Positions 27,817 through 36,415 are shown, counted from the stretch's first letter. The stretch: DNA of 40,886 nt from Secundilactobacillus similis DSM 23365 = JCM 2765 (GCF_001311075.1 NZ_BBAD01000024.1:1-40886), one strand, 5' to 3'. Made by a program: numbers and translations. Notes: a model not told the origin generated them from the sequence alone.

Positions 27817-27848
27817 AAAAAAAACCAACCCGAATTAACCGGATTGGC
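27817..27848 (-). terminator. Terminator of hup
   Basis: Minus-strand CCAATCCG pairs with CGGGTTGG (one wobble), followed by eight T. Confidence 0.85.
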
Positions 27849-27864
27849 TCACCATTAAATAAAA

Positions 27865-28140
27865 TTATTTAACAGCATCCTTCAAAGCTTTACCAGGCTT
27901 GAATGCTGGTACTTTGCTTGCAGGAATTTGAATTTCGTCGCCCGTTTGTGGGTTGCGACCCTTACGAGCTGCCCGTTCGCGAACTTCGAAGTTACCAAAG
28001 CCGATTAATTGAACCTTTTCGCCCTTAGCCAAAGTTGCTTGAACTGAATCAAATACTGCATCAACCGCTGCAGTTGCATCCTTCTTAGTTAAGCCGGTTG
28101 CAGCAGCGACATCGTTAACGAGTTGTGCTTTATTTGCCAT
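27865..28140 (-). CDS. hup: DNA-binding protein HU
   Basis: A small histone-like nucleoid protein of 91 residues that binds and bends DNA. It has [22 protein letters not shown] at the start, [21 protein letters not shown] (the DNA-binding arm with the Pro-containing turn) and [14 protein letters not shown] at the end. The ribosome site is near perfect (AAGGAGGTGA), as expected for an abundant protein. A candidate promoter lies at 28257-28285. It follows der, as in other lactobacilli. Confidence 0.97.
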   Translation of the reverse strand: MANKAQLVNDVAAATGLTKKDATAAVDAVFDSVQATLAKGEKVQLIGFGNFEVRERAARKGRNPQTGDEIQIPASKVPAFKPGKALKDAVK

Positions 28141-28256
28141 GAATGATTCACCTCCTTGGATGAATTATGATGAGTAACATGATCATCTCATCTAGCTGAT
28201 CATTAAGTGAATCAAGCTATGAAATAATAACGGGAGTCCGCATCATTTCTGTATCA

Positions 28257-28285
28257 AAGATAGCACAGAAAGCCTTTCATAGCAA
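28257..28285 (-). promoter_or_regulatory. Candidate hup promoter
   Basis: Minus-strand -35 TTGCTA (28280-28285), 17-base spacer, -10 TATCTT (28257-28262) with an upstream TGC. It overlaps the hairpin at 28269-28291. Confidence 0.5.
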
Positions 28286-28291
28286 GGCTTT
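28269..28291 (-). terminator. Hairpin after der, overlapping the hup promoter
   Basis: AAAGCCTT/AAGGCTTT, an 8-base perfect stem with 7-base loop. Followed on the minus strand by TTTCTG, a poor T-tract, so probably a weak terminator of der. Confidence 0.5.
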
Positions 28292-28385
28292 TTAGCGTTT
28301 GATACCGAATAAATCGGTGATTTCACCCTTTTTTTAACTAAATTCTCAAAAAAGGCTCCCATCGCCCGTCTATCAATGGTTTCAA

Positions 28386-29696
28386 CTACTTACGGCGACG
28401 TTCGATAATGTGGATCGGTGTCCCCGTAAAATCGAAGTGTTCACGGATCTGATTTTCCAAATAACGCTCGTAAGAAAAGTGCATCAAGTCCGGATCATTC
28501 ACGAAAACCACAAAAGTTGGTGGCTGAACAGCAACCTGAGTCGCATAGTAAACTCGAAGTCGCTTCCCATTAACGTTTGGTGTTGGATTCATCGCAATTG
28601 CGTCCATGATCACGTCATTTAAGGTTGCTGATTGAACCCGCTTTTCGTGGTTGGTTGCAACCGTCTTGATCAAGGCTGGGAGTTCACCCAGTCGTTGATG
28701 GGTCTTCGCGGAAACAAAAATCATTGGCGCATAAGCGAGGTATTGGAATTCTTCGCGAACGTGAATTTCAAAATCGTGCAGGGTTTGGTTGTTTTTCTTC
28801 AACGCATCCCACTTGTTGACTACGATGATGATCCCCCGGCCAGCTTCATGGGCGTAACCGGCAACCCGCTTATCTTGTTCACGAATGCCTTCTTCGGCGT
28901 TCAACACAAACAACACAACGTCGGAATTATCGATGGCCTTCATCGCCCGCATCACACTGTATCGCTCGGTGTTTTCATAAACCTTCCCACGCTTCCGAAT
29001 CCCGGCGGTATCCACCATCGTGAATTCAGCACCGGTTTCGTCCACGAACTTGGTATCGATCGCATCTCGAGTCGTCCCGGCAATGTCAGATACGATCACC
29101 CGGTCTTCGCCTAAAAGGGCGTTGACCAATGATGACTTCCCAACGTTTGGTCGACCGATCAAACTGAACCGGATACTATCATCTTCAGCCTCGCCATCTT
29201 TATCAGGAAAGGCTTTAATTACGGCATCCAGTAAATCCCCAAGTCCCAAACCATGGGAACCAGAGATTGGATAAGGATCGCCAAATCCAAGTGAATAGAA
29301 GTCGTAAATTTCTTGACGAATCTCTGGATTATCAGCTTTATTGACTGCTAACACAACCGGCTTATTCGCCTTGTACAGAATCTGAGCGACTTTTTCATCC
29401 GCATCGGTTACGCCTTCGCGAACACTGACCACAAACACAATCACGTCAGCTTCGTCAATCGCCACTTCAGCTTGTTGGGTGATCTGCTTTAAAAACGGTT
29501 CATCCCCAACATCGATTCCGCCTGTATCGATCAGACTAAACGTTGTTCCCAGCCATTCACCGTGGGTGTAGATTCGATCCCGGGTAACCCCAGGGGTATC
29601 TTCGACAATCGAAATCCGGTCACCGGCAATCCGGTTAAAAATCGTGGATTTACCGACGTTTGGCCGACCAACAATCGCAATCGTTGGCATACTCAT
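28386..29696 (-). CDS. der: Ribosome biogenesis GTPase Der (EngA)
   Basis: Essential GTPase for 50S assembly. The 436-residue protein has two tandem G domains: GRPNVGKST (about 9-17) with DTGGI and NKADN, and GRPNVGKSS (about 182) with DTAGI and NKWD. These are followed by a C-terminal KH-like domain (about 350-436, ending in HIIERRRK). ATG 29696 is followed by a second ATG; AAAGAGGGATG lies upstream. It lies downstream of rpsA, from which it is separated by a terminator. Confidence 0.97.
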   Translation of the reverse strand: MSMPTIAIVGRPNVGKSTIFNRIAGDRISIVEDTPGVTRDRIYTHGEWLGTTFSLIDTGGIDVGDEPFLKQITQQAEVAIDEADVIVFVVSVREGVTDADEKVAQILYKANKPVVLAVNKADNPEIRQEIYDFYSLGFGDPYPISGSHGLGLGDLLDAVIKAFPDKDGEAEDDSIRFSLIGRPNVGKSSLVNALLGEDRVIVSDIAGTTRDAIDTKFVDETGAEFTMVDTAGIRKRGKVYENTERYSVMRAMKAIDNSDVVLFVLNAEEGIREQDKRVAGYAHEAGRGIIIVVNKWDALKKNNQTLHDFEIHVREEFQYLAYAPMIFVSAKTHQRLGELPALIKTVATNHEKRVQSATLNDVIMDAIAMNPTPNVNGKRLRVYYATQVAVQPPTFVVFVNDPDLMHFSYERYLENQIREHFDFTGTPIHIIERRRK

Positions 29697-29730
29697 AAAA
29701 CATCCCTCTTTTCAAATAAACTGCTTAACA

Positions 29731-29777
29731 AAACAAAACAGGTTGGCGCGAATCAACGTTCGTCCCAACCTGTTTTG
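29731..29777 (-). terminator. Terminator of rpsA
   Basis: 12-base stem AAAACAGGTTGG/CCAACCTGTTTT with an inner CGAA/TTCG pairing, followed by a T-rich tract on the minus strand. Confidence 0.85.
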
Positions 29778-29804
29778 AAACTCATTATGACCAGAACTCA
29801 GTCC

Positions 29805-31039
29805 TTAGTCGTTATCTTTACCGGCATTCTTTAATTGATCGCCAATTAAGTCGCCTAACGTAAAGCCAGCGTCATCATCGTCAGTTGACATGGTGGTAGG
29901 TGCTGCTTCACGGTGCTTTGGTGCTTCATGCTTAGGTTCGTCAGCCGTTGCTGGCTTTTCCTTCAATGCCTTGATTGACAATGCCAACCGGTGTGCATCT
30001 GGGTGAACTTCTAAGACTTTAACTTGAACCTTTTCGCCAGTCTTCAAAACATCGTTTGGTGTAGCGATGTGTTCATGGGCGATTTGAGAAATGTGAACTA
30101 AACCTTCAACGCCAGGGAAGACTTCAACGAAGGCCCCAAAGCTCGTCAAACGCTTAACAGTACCTTCAAGGACTGCGCCTTCAGGTGCCTTTTCTTCAAT
30201 CCCGTCCCATGGTTCTGGTAAGGTTTGCTTAATTGACAATGAGATCCGGTCGCGATCAGGATCAACTGATAAGACCTTAACCTTCACGTCTTGGCCAACC
30301 TTTAAGACGTCAGCTGGCTTTTCAACACGTTCGTAAGCAATTTCTGAAACGTGAACCAAACCATCAACGCCGCCGAGGTCAACGAAGGCCCCGAAGTTAG
30401 TCAAACGAGCCACTTTACCGTCAAGGGTATCGCCGGTTGAATCGTAGCCAAAACTTCTTCGCGCTTAGCAGCCTTTTCTTGTTCAACCAAGGCACGGTGT
30501 GACAAGATCAGACGGTTTTCGCTAGGTTCAATTTCGATAATCTTGAACGTTAACGTTTGACCCTTGAACTGGTTCAAATCTTCAACGAAGTGATCGCTGA
30601 TCATTGAAGCAGGTACGAAGCCACGAACACCAGCATCAACAACTAAGCCACCCTTAACCACTTGGGTAACAGGGGCTTCGATGTTTTCACCAGCTTCGAA
30701 CTTCTTTTGGATGTCGTCCCAAACCTTACGGGCTTCCAAACGACGAACAGATAACAGGTAGCTTCCGCCTTCCTTATCGTTACCAATTCTTGAAATCACA
30801 ACTAAATCAAGGGTGTCGCCAACCTTGACAACGTCCTTAATATCAGCAACTGGCTTCGTTGATAATTCCTTTTGTGGAACGACCCCTTCAATCCCAGTTC
30901 CTTCGATACCAACGATGGCTTGTTTGTCATCATCAATGGCCAAGACTTCACCCTTAACCACGTCACCGACATTCACCGTTTCGATGCTATTTAAAGCATT
31001 CAATAAATCGTTGTTCTCATTTACATTGTTTTCACTCAT
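29805..31039 (-). pseudogene. rpsA: 30S ribosomal protein S1, frameshifted in this sequence
   Basis: S1 is an RNA-binding protein built of S1 repeats. Four repeats are visible: residues about 20-95, 110-180, then [23 protein letters not shown] and [24 protein letters not shown], and an acidic tail with [18 protein letters not shown]. The frame from ATG 31039 (AAGGAGGA upstream) breaks at 30433-30436. CAACCGGCG should read CAACCGGGCG, giving [15 protein letters not shown]. Repair gives 411 residues, normal for Firmicutes S1 homologs (YpfD). Since the gene is highly expressed and expected to be important, a sequencing deletion is the simplest reading. Confidence 0.93.
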
Positions 31040-31121
31040 ACGAACTTTTCCTCCTTGCGACAACTCTAATATATATTTTATCCGAAAACTGTTCATAATA
31101 CCAGTGCAAGGACACTTTTAA

Positions 31122-31802
31122 TTACAATTCTCGACGTTTTTGTTCAATTATCTCACTAATTTTATCAACAACTTGGTCAATTGACAACGATGTTGTATCC
31201 AAAAGCACTGCATCGGCCGCTTGAGTCAGTGGTGAAATGGCCCGCGTGGAGTCCTTGTGGTCCCGTGTTTCAATTTCTTGACGTAAAACATCGATTGGGG
31301 TACTGATTCCTTTTTGGGCATTATCCTTAAATCGACGCTGTGCGCGTTCCTCAACACTGGCAATCATAAAAATCTTCACTTCAGCGTCTGGTAACACTGA
31401 AGTGCCGATATCACGGCCATCCATCACGATACCGCCAGCAGCAGCAATCTCACGTTGCCGGTTCGTTAAATCTTCGCGAACCGTTCCCTGAGCGGCGACG
31501 GTCGACACATTGTTCGTGACGTCCGGTTGCCGAATCGCCATGGTGACTTCTTCGCCATCTAAGAACACCAATTGTTCAGGTGTCCCCGGCTTAAATTCAA
31601 TCGTCGTGTCCGTCAGCATCGTTGCCAACGCCGCTGCATCATCTAAAGCAACGTTTGTTTGCATCGCTTTTAACGTGACAGTTCGATACATCGCACCAGT
31701 ATCACAGTAAATGTACTGAAACCGACTAGCAACTTTTTTAGCAACGGTACTCTTACCAGCAGATGCTGGTCCATCAATTGCAACTTGTAACTCTTTTTTC
31801 AC
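31122..31802 (-). CDS. cmk: Cytidylate kinase
   Basis: Phosphorylates CMP and dCMP. It is 226 residues with the P-loop GPASAGKST (10-18), YCDTGAMYR, DGRDIGTSVLPDAEVKIFM and the lid region RAQRRF. The start has AGGAGAGTAA upstream. Its position upstream of rpsA matches the cmk-ypfD order of Bacillus and the cmk-rpsA pair of many bacteria. Confidence 0.97.
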   Translation of the reverse strand: MKKELQVAIDGPASAGKSTVAKKVASRFQYIYCDTGAMYRTVTLKAMQTNVALDDAAALATMLTDTTIEFKPGTPEQLVFLDGEEVTMAIRQPDVTNNVSTVAAQGTVREDLTNRQREIAAAGGIVMDGRDIGTSVLPDAEVKIFMIASVEERAQRRFKDNAQKGISTPIDVLRQEIETRDHKDSTRAISPLTQAADAVLLDTTSLSIDQVVDKISEIIEQKRREL

Positions 31803-31828
31803 GATTACTCTCCTACCTCAACCACCAT

Positions 31829-32494
31829 TTATTTGACCCGTAACTTTTGTCCCGGTGCCAACGTTGCGCCATCAGATAACCCGTTCAACTGCTTCAGTTT
31901 TTCAACCGAAATCCCGTTGTTCACAGCCACCCGATATAAGCCTTGACCTGAACCAACCGTGGCATACTTACTGCCACTCGACTTGGACGATGACGTTGTA
32001 CTACTCGTTGCGCTAGACTCGGTGCTGTAAGCGCTACTACTTGTACTAGGCGTACTTTGACTCGTCGCAGTCGATGACGAATACGTCGTCTGAGAACTCG
32101 TCGATGCTGCCGAGGTTTGTTTCTTTCGGTGTGTTGACGTACTACTCGTCGCCGACTTTTTCACTGAACTAGCCTCGCTAGTTTTAGACGCTGATTTTGC
32201 CGCGGTTTTTCGGTGCTTCGAGCTCGAACTCACTGACTGGCTCGTTTGATCCGAAGACACACTCATAGACGTTTCCGGCTTGTTCATCGCACTTTGACGC
32301 GCTAATCCGTAAATCAGCGAACCAACTGCAATTAAGATAATAATGGCCACTAACACGATTGTGATCAGCCGGTTATTGTGATTTTGCCGGTGCCGTTTTG
32401 TTCGGGACAAGTTGCCTTGATCATCACGATCATCCGCAAATGATTGATCCCAAGGTTTTGGTTCTGATGATTGCTCATCTTTTTTTGGACCCAT
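31829..32494 (-). CDS. LysM-domain membrane-anchored protein (YpbE-like)
   Basis: 221 residues. A polar cytoplasmic N-terminus is followed by one transmembrane helix (43-63), a long Ser/Thr/Ala-rich low-complexity linker (about 75-175), and a C-terminal LysM domain (about 178-221, with YRVAVNNGISVEKLKQLNGL and LAPGQKLRVK) that would bind peptidoglycan. Location next to recQ/recS and cmk mirrors ypbE of Bacillus. The ATG follows GGAGGTAAAGCG. The repeated serine codons make the DNA look repetitive. Confidence 0.9.
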   Translation of the reverse strand: MGPKKDEQSSEPKPWDQSFADDRDDQGNLSRTKRHRQNHNNRLITIVLVAIIILIAVGSLIYGLARQSAMNKPETSMSVSSDQTSQSVSSSSKHRKTAAKSASKTSEASSVKKSATSSTSTHRKKQTSAASTSSQTTYSSSTATSQSTPSTSSSAYSTESSATSSTTSSSKSSGSKYATVGSGQGLYRVAVNNGISVEKLKQLNGLSDGATLAPGQKLRVK

Positions 32495-32596
32495 CGCTTT
32501 ACCTCCTCAAAAACTTTCATTACGAATTGTACCATAGTGAGGGCCATTTGGGACTTTTTTTTAATAGCCGACCGGTCCGTCACCAAATTAACCAGC

Positions 32597-34030
32597 TCAA
32601 TGATTGAACAACTGTGCCAACGTCGCGCGCCAGTCCACTGTCATTTTCGGTTCGGGTTCCGCAGTGGCCGATAAGCCAAGGTCATCGATTTTCAAAGCCG
32701 GTTCATCAACGTCACAGCAAGGCGTCACCGTTTCACCAACTGTTTGGTCAAAATACCGCTGAATGTACTGGCGCCGACAACTCGTTGTCCGAACGTACCC
32801 CAGCATCCGTTGCAGTGCTTGCTGTCGCTGTTGTCGTCGGTCATCAAACAAGTGTAACACTTGATCAACACGCGCATGGTGTTGCCGGTAAAACTGAACC
32901 AGCTGACCATGCTGATCCCCCGGCACTGCTAGTTGCTTTGCTTGAAAGTAATATCGAATCTCATCCGGCTCCGGTAAATTGGCTTGACCTAAATAATCCG
33001 CAATCTGTTCATCACCAGGCTGATAAAGGAGTACAGCCAAACTTTGCTGACCATCGCGCCCCGCTCGACCAATTTCTTGCCAGTAACTTTCAAGGTCGCC
33101 CGGTAAGTGGTAGTGGATCACAAACCGGACGTTGTTTTTATCGATGCCCATCCCAAACGCGCTTGTTGCACAGATCACATCAATGCGATCTTGCATGAAT
33201 TGTTGTTGTACTTTAAAGCGCTCTTCAGGTGCTAAATCAGCGTGATAAGCCGCCACCTCACGTCCCGTCTTTTGTGTCAAAGTCACCGCCATCTCATCAG
33301 CTTTTTGTTTACTAGAAAAATAGATCACACCCGGCTTTTGAAGCGCCGCGACAAGCGACACCAGTTGTTCGTCTTTTTCAGTCTGGTTATCAACGGTTTT
33401 AACCGTTAAAAAGATATTATCTCGATCAACCGGTAAGGCGACCACGGCCGGATCAGTAATCGCTAGCTTCTGTAAAATATCTTGCTTAACGTTTGCCGTT
33501 GCCGTCGCGGTTGTCATCAGCGTTAACGGTGTCCCTAATCGTTTTCGAATCGCACCTAACAACAGGTATTCGGGCCGAAAATCAGGACCCCAAGTTGAAA
33601 TGCAGTGCGCTTCATCAACTACCAGTAAACCGGGATCACAACGTTTAATTGCCGTCAATACCGCCGATTGACTCAGCATCTCTGGTGATACAAATAGGTA
33701 GCGATACTGATTAAGGTGTGCTAACACCCACTGGCGTTCACCGTAACTCATCACAGAAGTCAGGGCAGCCGCGTGTTTTTCGCCATGAACGGCCATGGTT
33801 GCGACCTGATCTTGCATCAATGAGATCAGTGGTGAAACCACTACCACTAACCGTTCCGCATAGTACCCGTATAATTCGTAAATCAGCGTTTTACCAGCAC
33901 CGGTTGGTAAGAGCGCTAAGGTATTTTGACCCGCGCAGAGTGCCGTTAGCGCTTCTAATTGCCCCGGCCGAAACGTTTCAAACCCAAAGTGTTGGGTTAA
34001 TAGCTGCGTTAACCGTTGTTCAACCGTCAT
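32597..34030 (-). CDS. RecQ-family ATP-dependent DNA helicase (RecS-like)
   Basis: A 3'-5' DNA helicase of 477 residues. Walker A is LPTGAGKTL (41-49), DEAHCISTWG is near 138, and motif VI is QEIGRAGRDG. The zinc region is short: CRRQYIQRYFD then PCCDVDE, lacking the usual CxxC-xx-C set. There is no HRDC domain. This short form beside ypbB matches Bacillus RecS (YpbC) better than full RecQ. The start overlaps the ypbB end by 11 bases, so the two are coupled. Confidence 0.93.
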   Translation of the reverse strand: MTVEQRLTQLLTQHFGFETFRPGQLEALTALCAGQNTLALLPTGAGKTLIYELYGYYAERLVVVVSPLISLMQDQVATMAVHGEKHAAALTSVMSYGERQWVLAHLNQYRYLFVSPEMLSQSAVLTAIKRCDPGLLVVDEAHCISTWGPDFRPEYLLLGAIRKRLGTPLTLMTTATATANVKQDILQKLAITDPAVVALPVDRDNIFLTVKTVDNQTEKDEQLVSLVAALQKPGVIYFSSKQKADEMAVTLTQKTGREVAAYHADLAPEERFKVQQQFMQDRIDVICATSAFGMGIDKNNVRFVIHYHLPGDLESYWQEIGRAGRDGQQSLAVLLYQPGDEQIADYLGQANLPEPDEIRYYFQAKQLAVPGDQHGQLVQFYRQHHARVDQVLHLFDDRRQQRQQALQRMLGYVRTTSCRRQYIQRYFDQTVGETVTPCCDVDEPALKIDDLGLSATAEPEPKMTVDWRATLAQLFNH

Positions 34031-35066
34031 TTGCCACCTTACTCCTTAAAATTTCAAATAATCGAAATTGCCAAAATTCCAACTGAAGGTCACTCACCTG
34101 ATCAAACTGCCAGTCATCAAGTGCCTGCCCTTCAAATCGCGTGATCATCGTTGCCATCAATTTCTCAGGTAACGCGCGTTGATAATCAACTGCGGTCACC
34201 GGCAAAAAAATGGCGGCTTCGAGTAGGTGTTCACGAACGGTACTGGGTTTCAGCCGCCGTTTTTGACTGATTTCAGCCAATTGGCCCCCTTGATTAAACG
34301 CCGATAACGTTTCTAATGCACTCTGACTCACCGGCGATTGTTCAAGTCCGACAAGTAACGCCACTACCGCTGACGAAGCGTTGGTCGTTGGTTGTTGCAA
34401 CCATTGAACGAACAGACACGTTAAATCCACCCGAATTCGCATCAACTCAGCTGACGTTCGACCAGTTAATCGCACGAGTTGCACAATCGTCGTACCGGGT
34501 TGCTCATGACCACTTAACGATTGACTAAAAATCACGGCTAGCTGGTCATTTTGCGTCCTCAAGAATTGCTCAAGGGTCGTTTTAAATTCAGTGCTCAGAT
34601 TCGTTGTTCGGTAACGTTGATACCAACGTTTAACAAACTGCTTAACCGCCCACGGCATTTGAAGCGGATAATAGTGGCGCTCTTGATAACTGGCTTCTGA
34701 CACCACTTGAACCGCCAACAATAACCGCTGCCAAAAAGTAGCCACATCCACCGTCAAGCGAGTCGCAAATGCCTGTGGTTGATAGCGGGTCGCTAGTAGC
34801 GTCGCTTGGGTGGTTTGCCCGGCTGGCGTTAAACTTGCTTGATTATCGGCCACCGTGATCAATTGCTGATCAACTAGTGACGCGACCGCTTGATCCATTT
34901 GCTGACGGGTCACTTGCCGGTCGTAACCCAGCCAATCTAATCGCTGATACCGCATGCCCCAATAAAGGGTCGATACAGAGCGTTTTCCCACCAACACATT
35001 TTCGATGACCCGTAATCGCCGAGCCGCAGTTGGCGATAACCACTCGATTAACTGTTCTTCATCCAT
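34020..35066 (-). CDS. Helix-turn-helix domain protein YpbB
   Basis: A 348-residue protein, mostly helical, with a C-terminal helix-turn-helix region (about 270-310, LAEISQKRRLKPSTVREHLLEA) as in YpbB, which is always found beside the RecQ-like helicase. Its role is unknown; a helicase partner or regulator is plausible from context. The start ATG is preceded by AAAGGTGG. It begins shortly after the ribU terminator. Confidence 0.85.
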   Translation of the reverse strand: MDEEQLIEWLSPTAARRLRVIENVLVGKRSVSTLYWGMRYQRLDWLGYDRQVTRQQMDQAVASLVDQQLITVADNQASLTPAGQTTQATLLATRYQPQAFATRLTVDVATFWQRLLLAVQVVSEASYQERHYYPLQMPWAVKQFVKRWYQRYRTTNLSTEFKTTLEQFLRTQNDQLAVIFSQSLSGHEQPGTTIVQLVRLTGRTSAELMRIRVDLTCLFVQWLQQPTTNASSAVVALLVGLEQSPVSQSALETLSAFNQGGQLAEISQKRRLKPSTVREHLLEAAIFLPVTAVDYQRALPEKLMATMITRFEGQALDDWQFDQVSDLQLEFWQFRLFEILRSKVANDG

Positions 35067-35120
35067 CTTGCGACCACCTTTATGTCAAACCTCACTTACT
35101 CTCTATTGTGCCAGATACGC

Positions 35121-35151
35121 AAAAAGCTGTCTAGTTGATCCTAGACAGCTT
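35121..35151 (-). terminator. Terminator of ribU
   Basis: Perfect 11-base stem AAGCTGTCTAG/CTAGACAGCTT followed by TTTTT on the minus strand. Confidence 0.9.
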
Positions 35152-35173
35152 CACTATTTATCAAACCTTAATT

Positions 35174-35761
35174 TTAAAGTAAGTCAGATTGTTGCCGTAA
35201 GAAATGTTGCATCCGATCGGCAATTAGCACAAACACGATTCCGACCAGAATGCCTTTGATCAGGTTGAACGGGACAACGCCCAGTAAAACCATTTGAGAC
35301 AGTGGCATCGTGATCTTCATGCCTAATACCGTCATGTACAACGGAATCAGCACTAACCAGTTAAGTAATGCCAATACCACCGTCAGGGAAATGGTTCCTG
35401 CAACCACACTCCAAATTAAACGAGTGACTAGGCGCCGATTGCTCATCCGTTTTAAAACAGCGTAGATGGGAAGCAAGAAGCTAACCGATGCGATAAACGA
35501 CGCCGCCACGCCGATAAAGTTGGCAATGTCCACCCCAGTCAGCAACCAGTACAGCAACCCCTTAATTGCTGCAATCAAGATGCCCCCGACCGGTCCAAAC
35601 ATGATCATCCCAAGCAGAATCGGAATATCCGAAAAATCAACCTTCATGTATGACACAAACGGCAGAATGGGGAAAGCTACAAACATAAGCAAGAACGAAA
35701 TACCAGCAAATAATGACATAATCACCACTTGGCGAATACTAAACGTTTGACTGTGTTCCAT
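35174..35761 (-). CDS. ribU: Riboflavin transporter substrate-binding subunit RibU (ECF)
   Basis: This membrane S-component binds riboflavin and works with the shared ECF energising module. The 195-residue protein has six membrane segments, beginning FSIRQVVIMSLFAGISFLLMF and including MKVDFSDIPILLGMIMFGPVGG, which is characteristic of RibU. The ATG at 35761 is chosen because GGGAGG lies upstream; a longer in-frame start at 35827 would lie in the terminator arm. FMN riboswitch control is strong evidence for riboflavin as substrate. Confidence 0.95.
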   Translation of the reverse strand: MEHSQTFSIRQVVIMSLFAGISFLLMFVAFPILPFVSYMKVDFSDIPILLGMIMFGPVGGILIAAIKGLLYWLLTGVDIANFIGVAASFIASVSFLLPIYAVLKRMSNRRLVTRLIWSVVAGTISLTVVLALLNWLVLIPLYMTVLGMKITMPLSQMVLLGVVPFNLIKGILVGIVFVLIADRMQHFLRQQSDLL

Positions 35762-35797
35762 TGATAAGTCCTCCCAAACACTGGCCATCTTCAATGA

Positions 35798-35860
35798 AAG
35801 CGTACACAAAAAGCTGAGTCTCTTCACTTCAAGGTGAAAACGACTCAGCTATATACGCTT
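35798..35860 (-). terminator. Riboswitch expression platform terminator of ribU
   Basis: AGCTGAGTC/GACTCAGCT stem followed by TTTTT, with an outer extension AAGCGTA/TACGCTT and an inner TTCAC/GTGAA. It lies between the FMN aptamer and the ribU start. Confidence 0.85.
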
Positions 35861-35895
35861 ATCCGGAATTAGCTAAATCTTCTTTATACCAGACT

Positions 35896-35990
35896 TTAAC
35901 TGTCGGTTTCGGAGTTGCACCGAATCAACTACTCATGGAGTAGGTCGCGGACTATACCGCCGGTCGGGAATTACACCCTGCCCTGAAGAT
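35896..35990 (-). ncRNA. FMN riboswitch (RFN element)
   Basis: On the minus strand the conserved blocks appear in order: ATCTTCAGGGCAGGGTG, AATTCCCGACCGGCGGT, AGTCCGCGA, then TGATTCGGTGCAACTCCGAA and ACCGACAGT. These match the RFN consensus closely. FMN binding would favour the downstream terminator and shut off ribU. Confidence 0.97.
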
Positions 35991-36017
35991 GAACCATGTT
36001 ATTTAATTTACGAACTA

Positions 36018-36046
36018 ATTGTAACCGGTTGAGGGGTGGAATGCAA
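36018..36046 (-). promoter_or_regulatory. Promoter of ribU
   Basis: Minus-strand -35 TTGCAT (36041-36046), 17-base spacer, -10 TACAAT (36018-36023), ending about 28 bases before the riboswitch. Confidence 0.8.
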
Positions 36047-36076
36047 GCTTAATAGTATTAGTTACTATCGCTTAGT

Positions 36077-36189
36077 GTGCGGAGCGAGATGGGTTGAGAG
36101 CAGTGTGCAAGGTAACCTCGGTGAAGGCGCCCGGGTCTGGCGGGTTTACCGAGGTTACCTTGCATGCAGCTCTCAGTCTCGCGCAGCAC
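36077..36189. repeat. Large nested hairpin element A
   Basis: Four nested stems: GTGC/GCAC, GCGAGA/TCTCGC, GAGAGC/GCTCTC and a perfect 17-base inner stem TGCAAGGTAACCTCGGT/ACCGAGGTTACCTTGCA around a 25-base GC-rich loop. The span is 113 bases, identical to element B at 27699-27811, but with different stem sequence. Confidence 0.88.
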
Positions 36190-36190
36190 C

Positions 36191-36276
36191 ATTCGGCGTG
36201 GTGGCCAGAAAGCGCGTGGTGACAAGTTCTTAAAACTTCAGGAACTCTGGAAATAACAGCTTCAGTGGCGCCGAAT
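36191..36276. other. Second hairpin domain beside element A
   Basis: ATTCGGCG (36191-36198) pairs with CGCCGAAT (36269-36276); inside, CCAGA (36205-36209) pairs with TCTGG (36246-36250), and AAGTT/AACTT near the tip. It is directly adjacent to element A. Confidence 0.6.
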
Positions 36277-36283
36277 TTTGTAG

Positions 36284-36388
36284 CCTGAGAGCACCGGTTT
36301 TCATGCGGCTTTGGCGAGCGAAGCGACGACAAACAGCCAACACCCAAAATCCACCCAACACTTACGCTGGACACAAGCAACAGCAAAA
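36284..36388 (+). repeat. Dispersed intergenic repeat, copy 2
   Basis: Gap-free match to bases 1-105 of the window with about 7 substitutions. Both copies lie in the same orientation, each just downstream of the terminator of a minus-strand operon (hslU and rluB). Confidence 0.85.
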
Positions 36389-36415
36389 AAGCCACCAGTT
36401 AAACAACCGGTGGCT
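36385..36415 (-). terminator. Terminator of rluB
   Basis: Minus-strand AGCCACCGGTT/AACTGGTGGCT (one wobble), followed by six T. Confidence 0.9.

Larger units (their letters stand above)
27384..27864. other. 481-base intergenic region between hup and the TPR gene
   Basis: It contains the hup terminator (27817-27848) and a long nested hairpin (27699-27811). To its left, 27420-27690 has a small palindrome CGAAACGTGTTTCG at about 27600, and no reading frame of substance. Promoter sequences for the TPR gene are expected but not clearly visible. Confidence 0.6.

Noticed and set aside
28632..29114. 160-codon plus-strand frame inside der
   Set aside because: Covers the complementary strand of both GTPase domains; no start signals.
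30401..30440. Programmed frameshift in rpsA
   Set aside because: No slippery heptamer or downstream stimulator is seen, and six similar deletions occur in unrelated genes in the window.
31950..32260. Apparent DNA repeat in the LysM gene
   Set aside because: Arises from repeated Ser/Thr/Ala codons of a low-complexity linker, not from a DNA element.
32614..33198. 194-codon plus-strand frame inside the RecQ-like helicase gene
   Set aside because: Antisense to conserved helicase motifs; composition is that of a shadow frame.
36284..36388. CRISPR-like repeat
   Set aside because: Copies are 36 kb apart with no spacer-repeat periodicity and no cas genes.
36072..36395. 107-codon antisense reading frame across the hairpin A/repeat region
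   Set aside because: It lies over near-perfect inverted repeats and a repeat copy, has no ribosome site, and its translation has no family likeness.
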